Below are positions 17,171 through 26,845 of a stretch of DNA of 64,000 nt, one piece after another. The translations under genes were made by a program, and so were the position numbers. The DNA is from Yamagishiella unicocca (taxonomy: Eukaryota; Chlorophyta; Chlorophyceae; Chlamydomonadales; Volvocaceae). The stretch lies in contig BDSL01000151.1 of NCBI GenBank assembly GCA_003116995.1, forward strand, positions 1 through 64,000, given 5' to 3'. The notes under the pieces were generated by a model. It made no database searches. It saw only the letters and a program-made list of their open reading frames with translations, and had not been told where the DNA came from. Numbering within the stretch: position 1 is the first letter of the stretch; every line of letters begins with the position of its first letter.

Positions 17171-19318
17171 ATGTCAACACTGTCCCCAGCACCCATACCC
17201 GATTACACATTTGTGTCAAATAATATCGAGTATACCCCCACTGTTCAGACTCAGACTCAGACACAGACACTGACTCAGACTGAGACACAGACACAGACAC
17301 AGACACAGACTCAGACGCAGACAGGGGCACCGACAGAGGCACAGACGACACCGGCACAGAGCAATTCTGGTTTGTCATGGAATAGGTTTCGGTACATTGT
17401 GCTATGGATGGTCCATTCTATGATGACACAGGAGGCACTGGGTCCCGATAGTGCACAAGGGCCACAGACAAATCTGCAGAGGGCGAAATATTATGCGGCC
17501 CTGAGAGACTTTAAGAGGACAAGGATGGTCTACATCGATCAACAGGAGATGATCTCACCGCAGTACACCGTAAATGCAACGATGCCAGAGTCCTTGGCTC
17601 GGGGTGTACGAATGTTCATCTTTGACGTGGACCCTATCCTGTATTTCAACCACGAACCATCACTCAGCAAAATGATAGATGACATACCCGATTTCACGCG
17701 AGAATCGCCTCCGAAGCTCCTAATGCCCATGTTAACAGTATCTTTTCCGAAGCCAGCCAAGGAAGTAGCCACTACGATGAAGACAATATTTACAAGCACC
17801 ATGACAAAGCTTCAACCCGGCGTGAACTTGAGTGGCTTGTTAACCTTTTTCGATCAGGTGATTGCTTCTGCAGAGAATATTAGTAACATTAATGATGCGA
17901 ACAATGTGTTCTTCAATAAAGAGGTTTACGTCAGATTACATGATTACATATTCAGAATTCTGGACCTTGATGTATCGGCATTTTCAGGTACACAATACGT
18001 GCGCGTGTCACCAGACTCTATGGTCCAGGTGGTCCTAGAATATAACACTGCACTGGGAAAAGCATATGTAGATAATGTCTCAGCTAATTTCAGGTTGTTC
18101 TTCTGTTCATTTCCATACGCAGTTTCCATTACAGAATGGAAGTATATGACGCTCACTGCGATGAACTGTATGATAAGATGGATTCCAGAGACAGTCTCGG
18201 CGATGGTTCCCCTGCAATCATACGCTTACAGATTCTTCGAAGGTTTGGCTGACAAACATCCAGAGTACATCAATGCGCGAATGAGTAAGGCTGTGTTTGT
18301 TACCGCGTGTAACAAATTATTGTTGGAATTTGACCCTATCATACGGGACTCACAGATTCAAAAACTATTAGATAACATCGACACTGACAGGATGTCATCG
18401 TTGCAGGCCTACATGATCTGGGATCTGGTTTACAGTATATGCGTAATATTGTCATCAGTGAAACAGAATATCAAGTCGGTCCTACCGACATACGATTTTT
18501 CTATTAATGGGCTCCGGAATATTGTCAACTCTTATGTGAACACAATAAATGAACACGTTGTGCCCAAAGTGCCAACTGCCAAGGATGCCCTCGCGCGGTA
18601 CATCAGTGATACGACACAGTTCATTAACGAACTCGAGACAACCCTACGCAACAATGACACTACACGTCGCGATGAGATATTGAAACCAATCACCGTGACA
18701 ACCACCGTGACAAAAGAAGACGGCGGTTGGAATGGTATTTTAGCTGCTGTCACTGAGCCTCTGACAAGCGATAGGCAATTCTTTCAAACCGTTGACCTCG
18801 TGACACAACAATTTATTGCTGAAGGTCGTGAGGATTTCTCGGACGCAACATTGTCAGAAGGGTTCATGGGTGGGCTCATCGATCGAGCCATGTTTGAGTC
18901 TTTTGTTATTGAGTCTTTTGATCATGATGGTCATCTGTCATATGATGACCGAAACTTGCAAGAAAATTTCATAGATGCGAATAGCATACTTGACCTTGCC
19001 GTAGCCATGGCAGCCGCTGAGAAGGTATTGAATGAATACGTCGTTACATCAAAACTTGCTGAAGCCATAGCGACATTGTCCATAGATGCAAGGACTCAAA
19101 TCCTTAATGCACTAAAGACTTTGCAGTATGATAGTTCGAGCGCGGAAGCACCACCACCAGCTGTAAAAAAAGATGTGGGGGCAGAGTTGCAGAAGCTGGC
19201 AAGTACGGTTATTCCAATTGTTGCTGAGGTAGCCACTGCATGGATAATATGGGTGGTTGTGGGTGGCTGCGTACTGCTCCTTATCGGGGTGGTCATCCTG
19301 GCCATTATACTTACATGA
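17171..19318 (+). CDS. Tail-anchored membrane protein, LSPAPI family (paralogue 2)
   Basis: The protein has 715 residues (ATG 17171), 79 bases after the previous gene. It begins MSTLSPAPI and then has a Gln-Thr repeat (about 24-48). A large helical domain (about 70-620) has no recognised motif. An acidic Phe-rich stretch (FESFVIESFDHDGHLSYDD near 577-595) matches the style of the previous protein. A Pro-rich linker (EAPPPAVKK) precedes a C-terminal hydrophobic helix (about 689-714) that ends the protein. The shared N-terminal motif, acidic aromatic patch, IDARTQILNAL/SSQDQLYIVQK-type segment and C-terminal anchor support common ancestry with the 483-residue gene. Function is unknown. Confidence 0.7.
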   Translation: MSTLSPAPIPDYTFVSNNIEYTPTVQTQTQTQTLTQTETQTQTQTQTQTQTGAPTEAQTTPAQSNSGLSWNRFRYIVLWMVHSMMTQEALGPDSAQGPQTNLQRAKYYAALRDFKRTRMVYIDQQEMISPQYTVNATMPESLARGVRMFIFDVDPILYFNHEPSLSKMIDDIPDFTRESPPKLLMPMLTVSFPKPAKEVATTMKTIFTSTMTKLQPGVNLSGLLTFFDQVIASAENISNINDANNVFFNKEVYVRLHDYIFRILDLDVSAFSGTQYVRVSPDSMVQVVLEYNTALGKAYVDNVSANFRLFFCSFPYAVSITEWKYMTLTAMNCMIRWIPETVSAMVPLQSYAYRFFEGLADKHPEYINARMSKAVFVTACNKLLLEFDPIIRDSQIQKLLDNIDTDRMSSLQAYMIWDLVYSICVILSSVKQNIKSVLPTYDFSINGLRNIVNSYVNTINEHVVPKVPTAKDALARYISDTTQFINELETTLRNNDTTRRDEILKPITVTTTVTKEDGGWNGILAAVTEPLTSDRQFFQTVDLVTQQFIAEGREDFSDATLSEGFMGGLIDRAMFESFVIESFDHDGHLSYDDRNLQENFIDANSILDLAVAMAAAEKVLNEYVVTSKLAEAIATLSIDARTQILNALKTLQYDSSSAEAPPPAVKKDVGAELQKLASTVIPIVAEVATAWIIWVVVGGCVLLLIGVVILAIILT

Positions 19319-19379
19319 TTTACTTTACAATCCATCATTTACAGACATGCATGAGCGGCATTCACATAATGTTTTATTG

Positions 19380-19515
19380 GAGCGTTGTTTTACATCTAGT
19401 CTACTATCTAGTCTACCTAGTCTACTATCTAGTCTACCTAGTCTACCTAGTCTACCTAGTCTACCTAGTCTACCTAGTCTACCTAGTCTACCTAGTCTAC
19501 CTAGTATATCAGCTA
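19380..19515. repeat. Short tandem repeat, 9-bp CTAGTCTAC units
   Basis: More than ten copies of CTAGTCTAC, some separated by TAT, occupy the 3' flank of the 715-residue membrane-protein gene. Open frames through it (VYLVYLVYL) are repeat artefacts. Confidence 0.9.
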
Positions 19516-19688
19516 GTATAACAATAATAACAATCATCAATCATCATCAATTATATACACGGTAAGATTTGCCACAAAAATAATTATTATTATATCTCAT
19601 TCCGCTTTTGTGACGGCTAAAATAATGTGCCAAGTAAAAATAACACACCATTTTAATAAAAGAACTCAAGACACTTTCTCTCTGACAA

Positions 19689-19856
19689 ATGGCATACACA
19701 ATCGAACATTACTATGATTCCCCCGCCCCTAGCTCTCAACCCGAAAAGATTAAATGGTACAACTGGGTCATCCTAGCTGGCCTGTTGAGCATGTTGGTAG
19801 CCATCGTACTCATCGTGTTCATTAAACTTGCAAAGGCATCTTCATCCCGTTCGTAA
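19689..19856 (+). CDS. 55-residue single-pass membrane protein with SPAP motif
   Basis: This small gene runs from ATG 19689 to TAA 19854-19856. It reads MAYTIEHYYDSPAPSSQ, then KIKWYNW, then one hydrophobic helix (about 27-46), then a basic Ser-rich tail. It carries the SPAP motif of its two upstream neighbours, lies on the same strand and is preceded by an AT-rich leader (AATAAAAGAAC near 19656). Size and layout fit small virion membrane proteins of large DNA viruses. No family is recognised. The ordered composition and shared motif support it as real despite its length. Confidence 0.6.
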   Translation: MAYTIEHYYDSPAPSSQPEKIKWYNWVILAGLLSMLVAIVLIVFIKLAKASSSRS

Positions 19857-20815
19857 GTCTCCTATACATCCAGTCTATATACACCTCTAGTTTATTATCT
19901 AGTATAGTCTCCAACAATAAGCAAGGTCTTATCCTCTTATCCTCTTATCCTCTTATCGTTCACAAGTCATAAGTATTAATAAATAAAAATAATGTCAAGT
20001 CTATATTTAGTTCCCTAGTTATTAGGAGTCGGGATGAGTTGAGATGAGTTGGGATGATGAGTGGGGATGATGAGTGGATTGATGAGTTGGGATGAGTGGG
20101 GATGATGAGTGGGACGATGAGTGGGGATGATGAGTGGGATGATGAGTGGGATGATGAGTTAGGATGGGCGATGCTCGGAGGCAATGATTATATGATATTG
20201 TTGTATGGTTCTTTGTATTAACTTTGAATATGATTGGTTGTTGGTTGTTGGTTGTATGATCTTTGTGGATTCTTGTGGATTACATTATTTTAGTGGACGG
20301 GTCAGACACCACATGACCATGACCATGTGCAGGTTAAGCAAGAGATGAAGGTCCATTTGCGCATTATGAACATGGCACAGATGGTAATAGTCATCAACAG
20401 ATGGTAATCATCAACAGATTGTAATCATCATCGAACGTTCATGAAACAATTAGTGGTCGTCCAGTTGTCTAGTGGTCCAGAAGTCAAAAAGACGAAGCCA
20501 AAAAGAAAAAGGAGGGGATATCCAAAGACACCCATGCATACAATAGAGTCGGGAAATACCCACTGTCGTGTGATCACAGGAAATACACAGTCGATGGAAG
20601 GCACACATGTAAGCACAACTAAAGCACAATAATGAACATACACTCAGAGATACTAACCCTAAAGTCCAACTGCTGGGGCACATTATACGAGCACAAATTC
20701 TAGGTAAACAAATTCTAGCTAAACAAATTCTAGGTAAACAAACTCTAGGTAAATAAATTCTAGGTAAACAAATTCTAGCTAAACAAATTCTAGGTCACTA
20801 AGGTCTAAGGTTACC
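19857..20815. other. Non-coding transition zone with two tandem-repeat arrays
   Basis: I see no convincing gene. It contains a TCCTCTTATCC run (19930-19955) and GATGATGAGTGGG repeats (about 20030-20165). It also has about seven 16-bp units of the AAATTCTAGGTAAACA type (about 20695-20795) that abut the 3' end of the SET-domain gene. A 63-codon ATG frame at 20441-20632 is considered and rejected. The change from intronless to spliced genes happens across this interval. Confidence 0.6.
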
Positions 20816-22518
20816 TCATGCAAGTGCGACCTCCATCTCTTCGGATAAATCACGACATATTTCACGCAACTGTGCCGTCATTCCTATCAAAAACTGCTTG
20901 TGCCTTGTGGCCGAAGCAGTCTCATCGTGCGCTCCGGAGCCGGAGCCCGAGCCCGACATGGAGCCCGCGCCCTCCTCGGCCACTACCTCGCGGCGGTCAG
21001 CGCCCAGGCCCTCCTCGGCCTCGTCCATCTCTACCTTGCAGCGGGCAGAGCCTGTGACAGCAGTGGTCACCGAGTTGGTGAAATACGGCAAATCCAGCCA
21101 CCAGCCCTCACCGTACGGAATCAACAGTTCGCTTCCCCGCTTAATGGCTCTGATTGTCCTGACCGCTATCTGATTGTCATCGGTGGTCACAAACTCACAG
21201 TTTGCCTTCATGCCGGTGCCCCTGGGGTCGTTGACGAAGGATCCGAGACCCTCGCCGACCAAGGGCTCCATGACACCCAGGATATTGAAGTCGCGGGTGG
21301 CTACCCCAGGCTTGTTCTTACGCTTGGACGAGTACTTGCCGCTGACGTTGTACAGCAACGATGGGCTCTTCATATCGCGGAGCCGCTGCATGTCCGCTTT
21401 CTTGTGGATCTTCTTGCCTGCAACCCTTGTGACGAGGATGTTCTTGGGGATGTCGATTAACGACACGACGCCACGACCGCGAGCTCCACCCGTGTCAACT
21501 AGGCCGAGGATGCACGTGCTGGTACCAAACTTCCCGTGGGCATCGCAGACGGATGTGTTGTCGCTGCGCGCAGAGATCAGGAAGGCGACAGAAACGGTTT
21601 TCAGTTTGTCAGTTGGTGTACAACAATTGCAACAACAATTGCAAACAACAATTGCAACAACAATTGCAACAACAATGGCAACAATAATACAAACCCAACA
21701 ACAACAAACAAAAACAATAACAATGATTCACATTACTCACATGTTATCGGGGTTTGCCAGGTGCCTCCTGGCCTGGATAGCCACGTCCGGATCGAGATTC
21801 CTGCAATAGTTGCAGTATTTGCAGTATTTTTGCAGTATTTGCACACTTCAGTGTAACTAATAAAAAAGTAAAAAAAAGCAACGCACCATGCATAGTCCCA
21901 TTATCCTATTTCGGACATACACACTTACTGGATGTTTGGCAGGACGGCAACTGGCACCGCTGGGTAATTTCGCGGCGCCGACAGCTCGGCCACTTCATCC
22001 TCCATCTCGACGTCCAGAGGCGTTAGAGCGATAGGCTCCGTATTGGCGGGCACCTTCTTGTCGTGCACCTTGTCCTCCGTCATACCCTCGGGCGGCGTGG
22101 CAGGCTCCCTCTTGTCGTGCACCTTGTCCTCCGTCATACCCTCGGGCGGCGTGGCAGGCTCCCTCTTGTCGGGCACCTTGTCCTCCGTCATACCCTCGGG
22201 CGGCGTGGCAGGCTCCGTATTGTCGGGCACCTTGTCCTCCGTCATACCCTCGGGCGGCGTGGCAGGCTCCCTCTTGTCGTGCACCTTGTCCTCCGTCATA
22301 CCCTCGGGCGGCGTGGCAGGCTCCCTCTTGTCGGGCACCTTGTCCAAGAAGTCAAAGAAGTGCGGAGGGAGGGGAGGTGCGGCGGCGGTGACCGGCCCCG
22401 TGTTGACTTGCTGCGGCAACAGGGGCGCGGCCATTGCTGCGCCCATTGCCTCCATTACCACGCCTACAGCGTCCAATACAGCGCCCATTGCAGCGCCCAC
22501 CACTACATTGAAGGACAT
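20816..22518 (-). CDS. SET-domain protein, three exons
   Basis: Reconstructed exons (minus strand) are 22518-21929, 21800-21741 and 21563-20816. Introns 21928-21801 and 21740-21564 begin GTAAGT and GTGAGT and end CAG. Phases fit at both joins, giving 465 residues. Exon 1 starts at ATG 22518 and encodes an Ala/Val-rich start, then a 20-residue repeat (DKREPATPPEGMTE core) in about five to six copies. Exons 2-3 join into SET-domain text: LGLVDTGGARGRGVVSL, then GLGSFVND, ANCEFVTT and LLIPYGEGWW, matching the GRGV start, the NC(E/H)F-like core and the YG-x-x-W end of SET domains. Such proteins methylate lysines of histones or other proteins, using S-adenosylmethionine. The NH motif is NC here, so activity is uncertain. 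The C-terminus is acidic with a Ser-Gly repeat. The gene is absent as one open frame, so it would be missed by ORF calling. Confidence 0.7.
22062..22345 (-). repeat. 60-bp coding tandem repeat in the SET gene
   Basis: About five 60-bp units encode the 20-residue DKREPATPPEGMTEDKVP-type repeat. The near-identity of the DNA units indicates recent expansion. Confidence 0.85.
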
Positions 22519-23858
22519 GGGGCTGTGATGACAAGAATTGGGGGTAGCAAAAATGGAAGTCAGCGACTCAGGACATCAGCGACTCAGGACATCAGCGACT
22601 CAGGACATCAGCGACTCAGGTGCGCGCAAGTAGTGGGCAAGTAGATGACCAAGTGCACCATGCAAGGTGCGCGCCATATGGCAAACCATGGAACTCTCAC
22701 CCCGCGGTCTGTTGGTGGTTGTTGAGGCCTGGTACGACCTGGTGAACATGCTCTGGCTGGTCGATGCCTGTTTCATCCTGAAAGTCGTTGCCTGTTTCAT
22801 CCTGAAAGTCGATGCCTGTTGCATCCTGAAGGACGATAAAAAAGCAGACGTAGGAATTATTATGGTGTGTAATTTGTGATTTAGTTATTTAATTTGAGGA
22901 CTCTGTCAAGACGCGGGAATAATTATATTATGAATTCCGAGTCGCGCTGTAGATGTGTCATTAACGTACAAGCGAGAATCCATTCATTTGGATATGCAGC
23001 TGTGCTTTCAGCTGTGCTATAGATAGTTGCTAGTAATAAGAATAAAGAATAAAGACCGGGAACGTAGCGCGGAAGGGAATCTAGCGCGGAACGGACCTAG
23101 CGCGGAAGGGAATCTAGCGTGGAACGGACCTAGCGTGGAACGGATATAGCGCGGAACGGATATAGCGCGGAACGGATATAGCGTGCGTGACATAGCGAGA
23201 ATGACATAGTGCGCGTGACATAGCGGGACATAGCGTGTAACATAGGAGAATTAGGACCGAGGAGTACAAGGAAAATACAAGCAGTACAACTGAGAACAAT
23301 TCTAATTTGCACCGGCATTATAATATCATATGCTTATTCCCCATTTACGCATTGCTGGAAACGCATATTGCGTGTGACATAGTGAGAGAGCGGTACATAG
23401 CGCGTGACATAGTTTGCCGAGCATGACATAGTGAGCATGACATAGTGAGCGGGACCGGACCTAGCGTGTGACATAGCGAGCGGGACCTAGCGCGTGGCAT
23501 AGTGAGTGGGACCTAGCGCGTGACATAGTGAGCGGGACCGGACCTAGCGCGTGACATAGTGAGCGGGACCGGACCTAGCGTGTGACATAGTGAGCGGGAC
23601 CTAGCGCGTGGCAAAGTGAGTGGGACCTAGCGCGTGACATAGTGAGTGGGACCGAGGAGTACAAGGAAAATACAAGAGCAGTACAACTGAGAACAATTCT
23701 AATTTGCACCGGCATTATAATATCATATGCATATTCCTCATTTACGCATTGCTGGAAACTCATATTTAGGGCCCGAACAGTTTGCAACAAATATGCCAAT
23801 AGGTTCGTAAGCCGTGCGCTAGCTATCTGAGAAGGAGCTGAAATCACCCCCCACTTAC
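22519..23858. repeat. Intergenic region with several repeat families
   Basis: No gene is supported. It holds a GACTCAGGACATCAGC run (about 22560-22620), three 27-bp units (about 22767-22840) and a long field of GACATAGTGAGCGGGACC-type units (about 23050-23650). A direct duplication of about 110 bp (23258-23370 and 23653-23765) lies within this field. Confidence 0.7.
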
Positions 23859-23954
23859 GTCGTCGCGGTCGCTCTCGTATTCACTGTCGCTGTCGCTCAC
23901 AAGGTTGATAATGTCAACGTCGAAAGTATATCTCATTTTGTCGCCTTCGTCCTC
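23859..23954 (-). CDS. Probable internal exon with acidic, SUMO-interaction-like motif
   Basis: A 96-base segment is bounded by an acceptor (CGTACAG before 23954) and a strong donor (GTAAGT after 23859). It is open in phase 0 and encodes 32 residues: EDEGDKMRYTF, then VDIINLVSDSDSEYES, then DRDD. The hydrophobic-then-acidic IINLVSDSDSE pattern resembles a SUMO-interaction motif. Its ending parallels the third exon of the proline-rich gene ([12 protein letters not shown] before GTAAGT). Flanking exons were not resolved, so this may be part of a spliced gene spanning about 23,570-24,160 or a relic. Confidence 0.35.
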
Positions 23955-25777
23955 CTGTACGGGCACGTGGGTTACATAACAACGTGAAGGGTATATACGC
24001 GCACAAATGCAAGCCGCGCTTTCCGAAAAACGACCAAAGAAGTAAAGAGATAGGATGATGGCAGAAACATTTGACGAACGGAAGGCAGGCATGAAAATTT
24101 GTACTGCTATCGGCCATTCCCTGCCACATACATGCCCCCAACCAAACAAATCCATGCAGACTCGATATAACGTCCCCTTTGATTACTGACCTGTCGGGCA
24201 ACCGGCACACAAGTATGCCCACTCGCGAAGATAGATATCGCGGTATCGCGTTATCGCGATAGGTACGATGAAAGGTTGAGTTAAGCTAGAGTTAGATGGT
24301 TATGAACGGATTCTAAGGAATATGAACACGTTCCTCAGGTATCATATGGCATTGTATGCATCTTGCTGGGGGGCAGCGACCCTCTATTTATTGTTCACGG
24401 TCCAGCCCACCAGGCAACTGATAACAGACAAGTAGGTCACGCGCGGATGCCAGAAACTAAATTAGTCTATCCTGAGTAGCTGGCTATCCCGAGTAGCTGG
24501 CTGATATCGAGTCGATGGCAAGCCAATAGCGAGTTCGTTGACGGCTGGATACAGATCGGTGAATGGTGTTGTTGTTGATGCGTTTGATGTTCTTGTTGAT
24601 GTTATTGTTGTTACACATTTTGATAAAGTATGGACCACAATAGAAATGACCAATATGTCACGAGCTACTCGGACTGCCGACTCGGCCCTACACCCACTCC
24701 ATAGGACTCGGTGGACTCGGTAGACTCGGTGGACTCGGTGGACTCGGTAGACTCGGTAGGACTCGGTAGGACTCGGTAGACTCGGCATAACTGTTATGCC
24801 TACAACGTTGTGCCCGTAACAATACACCGTAGACTCGGCCGACAAGGGCTGAGTCGGCCTAACACGCACTCCGCCGACTGGCCTAACACGCAGAGCATTG
24901 TGCCCGTAATAATACACCCTTAAACGCACTCCGCCGACAAGGCAGACTCGGCCTAATACCCCACTCCGTTGACTCGACCTAACGCCCACCAGTAGACTCG
25001 GCCGACTGGCCTAACACTCTGCCTTACGCCGACTGGCCTAACACTCTGCCTTACGCCGACTGGCCTAACACTGCCTTACGCCGACTAGCCTAACACTCTG
25101 CCTTACGCCGACTGGCCTAACACTCTGCCTTACGCCGACTGGCCTAACACTGCCTTACACCGACTAGCCTAACACTGCCTTACGCCGACACGTGAAATTG
25201 TCAGCTAAAGCTCTCACTTGGAGGATACGAATAAAACGAAAAAAGTCACACGTCATGGATAACTTTGCAGTTCTGCTCGCATTCTGTGCTCAGCGAAACA
25301 GCACATACAGTCATATAGCGTCGTTCATGCTTCGGCCTGCCTGGTCAGTAAACTAGTTATGGTTATTAGTCCGCCGGATAGTATGCATTCGCAGTATGCA
25401 TTCGCAGAGCATTCGCAGTATGCATTCGCAGAGCATTCGCAGAGCACCACGCATAATAACCATAATAATAATCAGTTAAGATTGCATTCTGTGCTAAGCG
25501 AAAGCGTCGTCCATGCCCCTCCCGTGGCGCAACCGATACACTATAACGCCACTACAACCATCTCTAATCTAATTCTCTAGAGCTCGGCAACAACAACTCG
25601 CGCATTCTAGAGCTCGACAACAACAACTCGTGCATAGATATCCGTGCACGTGTATTATCATGAGCCCAGAGGATGTCCGCCGCCGCCGCATGCGTGCAAT
25701 GAACAACAGTCAACAACAAGAACTTGTGCCAATGCGCAGTATCAAGCCCTACTCAAGCCCGACTCAAGCCCGACTCA
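23955..25777. repeat. Repeat-rich non-coding interval
   Basis: I see no supported gene. Contents include GACTCGGTGGACTCGGTA repeats (about 24705-24785) and a 26-27-bp array of CTGCCTTACGCCGACTGGCC units (about 25010-25190). GCATTCGCAGAGCATTCGCAGTAT repeats (about 25385-25445) are also present. Two copies of the MITE end sequence TTGTGCCCGTAAYAATACAC lie at 24808-24827 and 24898-24917. The frequent ACTCGG text resembles decayed low-complexity coding sequence, but it has many stops. Confidence 0.6.
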
Positions 25778-26677
25778 TTACTTCAGGATGTAATCGTGCA
25801 TGTCGTACGGCATGGGGTTTTGACCCTTGATCCTGCTGTACTCCTTGGGGTATAGGCAATACTTAAACTCGTGCTCCCTGCATGAGGGCGCTGCGTTCCA
25901 CGCCAGGTGCAGACCGCCCGCGAAGTGCTTGTTCGCGGCTACCTCGTCCGCGGAAAAGCCCATGGTCACAAACTTTACGGAGTTGCCGCCGTGCAGGTAC
26001 TTGGCCTCCTCGATGAAGGCAGCGATCCAGCAACGCAACAGCGCCAGCTGTATCACAACGTCCGCCTCATTCGGCGTGTGCTTGATGATTAGGAGCACGC
26101 TCTTGTTGGAGCTCACGCCCTTGGCCTCGTCCATCATCCACTTGAGCTTGTACTGCATGGATGCCGCCGTGATGTTTGATGAGCTGACGAACTCGATGGC
26201 AATGGACACGGCGTCGCCCTCGTTCATCGCGCGCACGAAGAGGTCGAAGCGCATCTCGTTCCGCGCGTCTTGGTGGCTCCCAAAGGTGCGCTGCTCACTG
26301 ACAGCGGTGATGCGGTACGTCCGCAGCTTGGTGATCAGCGGCTGCAGCAGCGTACCACACACGAACGTGCGGTGGTAGTCCTTGTCGTTGATGTGGTTGA
26401 TGCGCACCTGGTTTCTGCAAGCCGCACACGTAATGGCCAACTGACTTGCGCTGGACCTGAAGCATATGATGCACCCGTGCCTACTGCCAGAGCCGGATGG
26501 TGCACAGCCGCCCTTGATGTAGCACTCGCGACATACGTAGTAGTGGCGCTGATCCTTCAGGGCGGCCTCGATGGACTTGTGGCGCAGGCTGAGCTCCCTC
26601 AGCGCAATGAGGGGAATGTAGTGCTTCTGGGTATTGCCAGGCGATTCCTTCCTGGAGTTGACAGATTTCGACACCAT
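25778..26677 (-). CDS. Zinc-finger protein with possible restriction-fold core
   Basis: The protein has 299 residues from the ATG at 26677. Residues about 50-105 carry paired cysteines (CRECYIKGGC, GCIICF, CAAC, and a later Cys) typical of a treble-clef or RING-like zinc finger. A following alpha/beta region has RFDLFV and SIAIEFVSS (about 142-165), then VLLIIKHT. That hints at a PD-(D/E)XK fold, but the final Lys of ExK is Val here, so this is weak. The same frame is open for 57 codons upstream of the ATG, with Ala/Thr-rich then ordered sequence. It ends only at the TAA (26848-26846) that closes the proline-rich gene. It may therefore be the last part of that gene, cut off by one stop or joined by splicing. 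Confidence 0.6.
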   Translation of the reverse strand: MVSKSVNSRKESPGNTQKHYIPLIALRELSLRHKSIEAALKDQRHYYVCRECYIKGGCAPSGSGSRHGCIICFRSSASQLAITCAACRNQVRINHINDKDYHRTFVCGTLLQPLITKLRTYRITAVSEQRTFGSHQDARNEMRFDLFVRAMNEGDAVSIAIEFVSSSNITAASMQYKLKWMMDEAKGVSSNKSVLLIIKHTPNEADVVIQLALLRCWIAAFIEEAKYLHGGNSVKFVTMGFSADEVAANKHFAGGLHLAWNAAPSCREHEFKYCLYPKEYSRIKGQNPMPYDMHDYILK

Positions 26678-26845
26678 CGGGCAGTGGCCGTCGTTAGGGT
26701 ATGCCGACTCCCACGCGCACAGCGAGGGCTGCGATCCCGGGGGCTTCCTGCTGACTATCCGCCCAGCAATGGCACCATTGGTCGTAGTAGCCGCAGCCGC
26801 AGCTGCAGCTGCAACCGCAGCCGTAGCCGTGGTGACCGTCTCTGA

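Noticed and set aside
20441..20632. 63-codon ATG frame with KKTKPKRKRR
   Set aside because: It is short and isolated in a low-complexity region, without neighbours or motif beyond basic residues.
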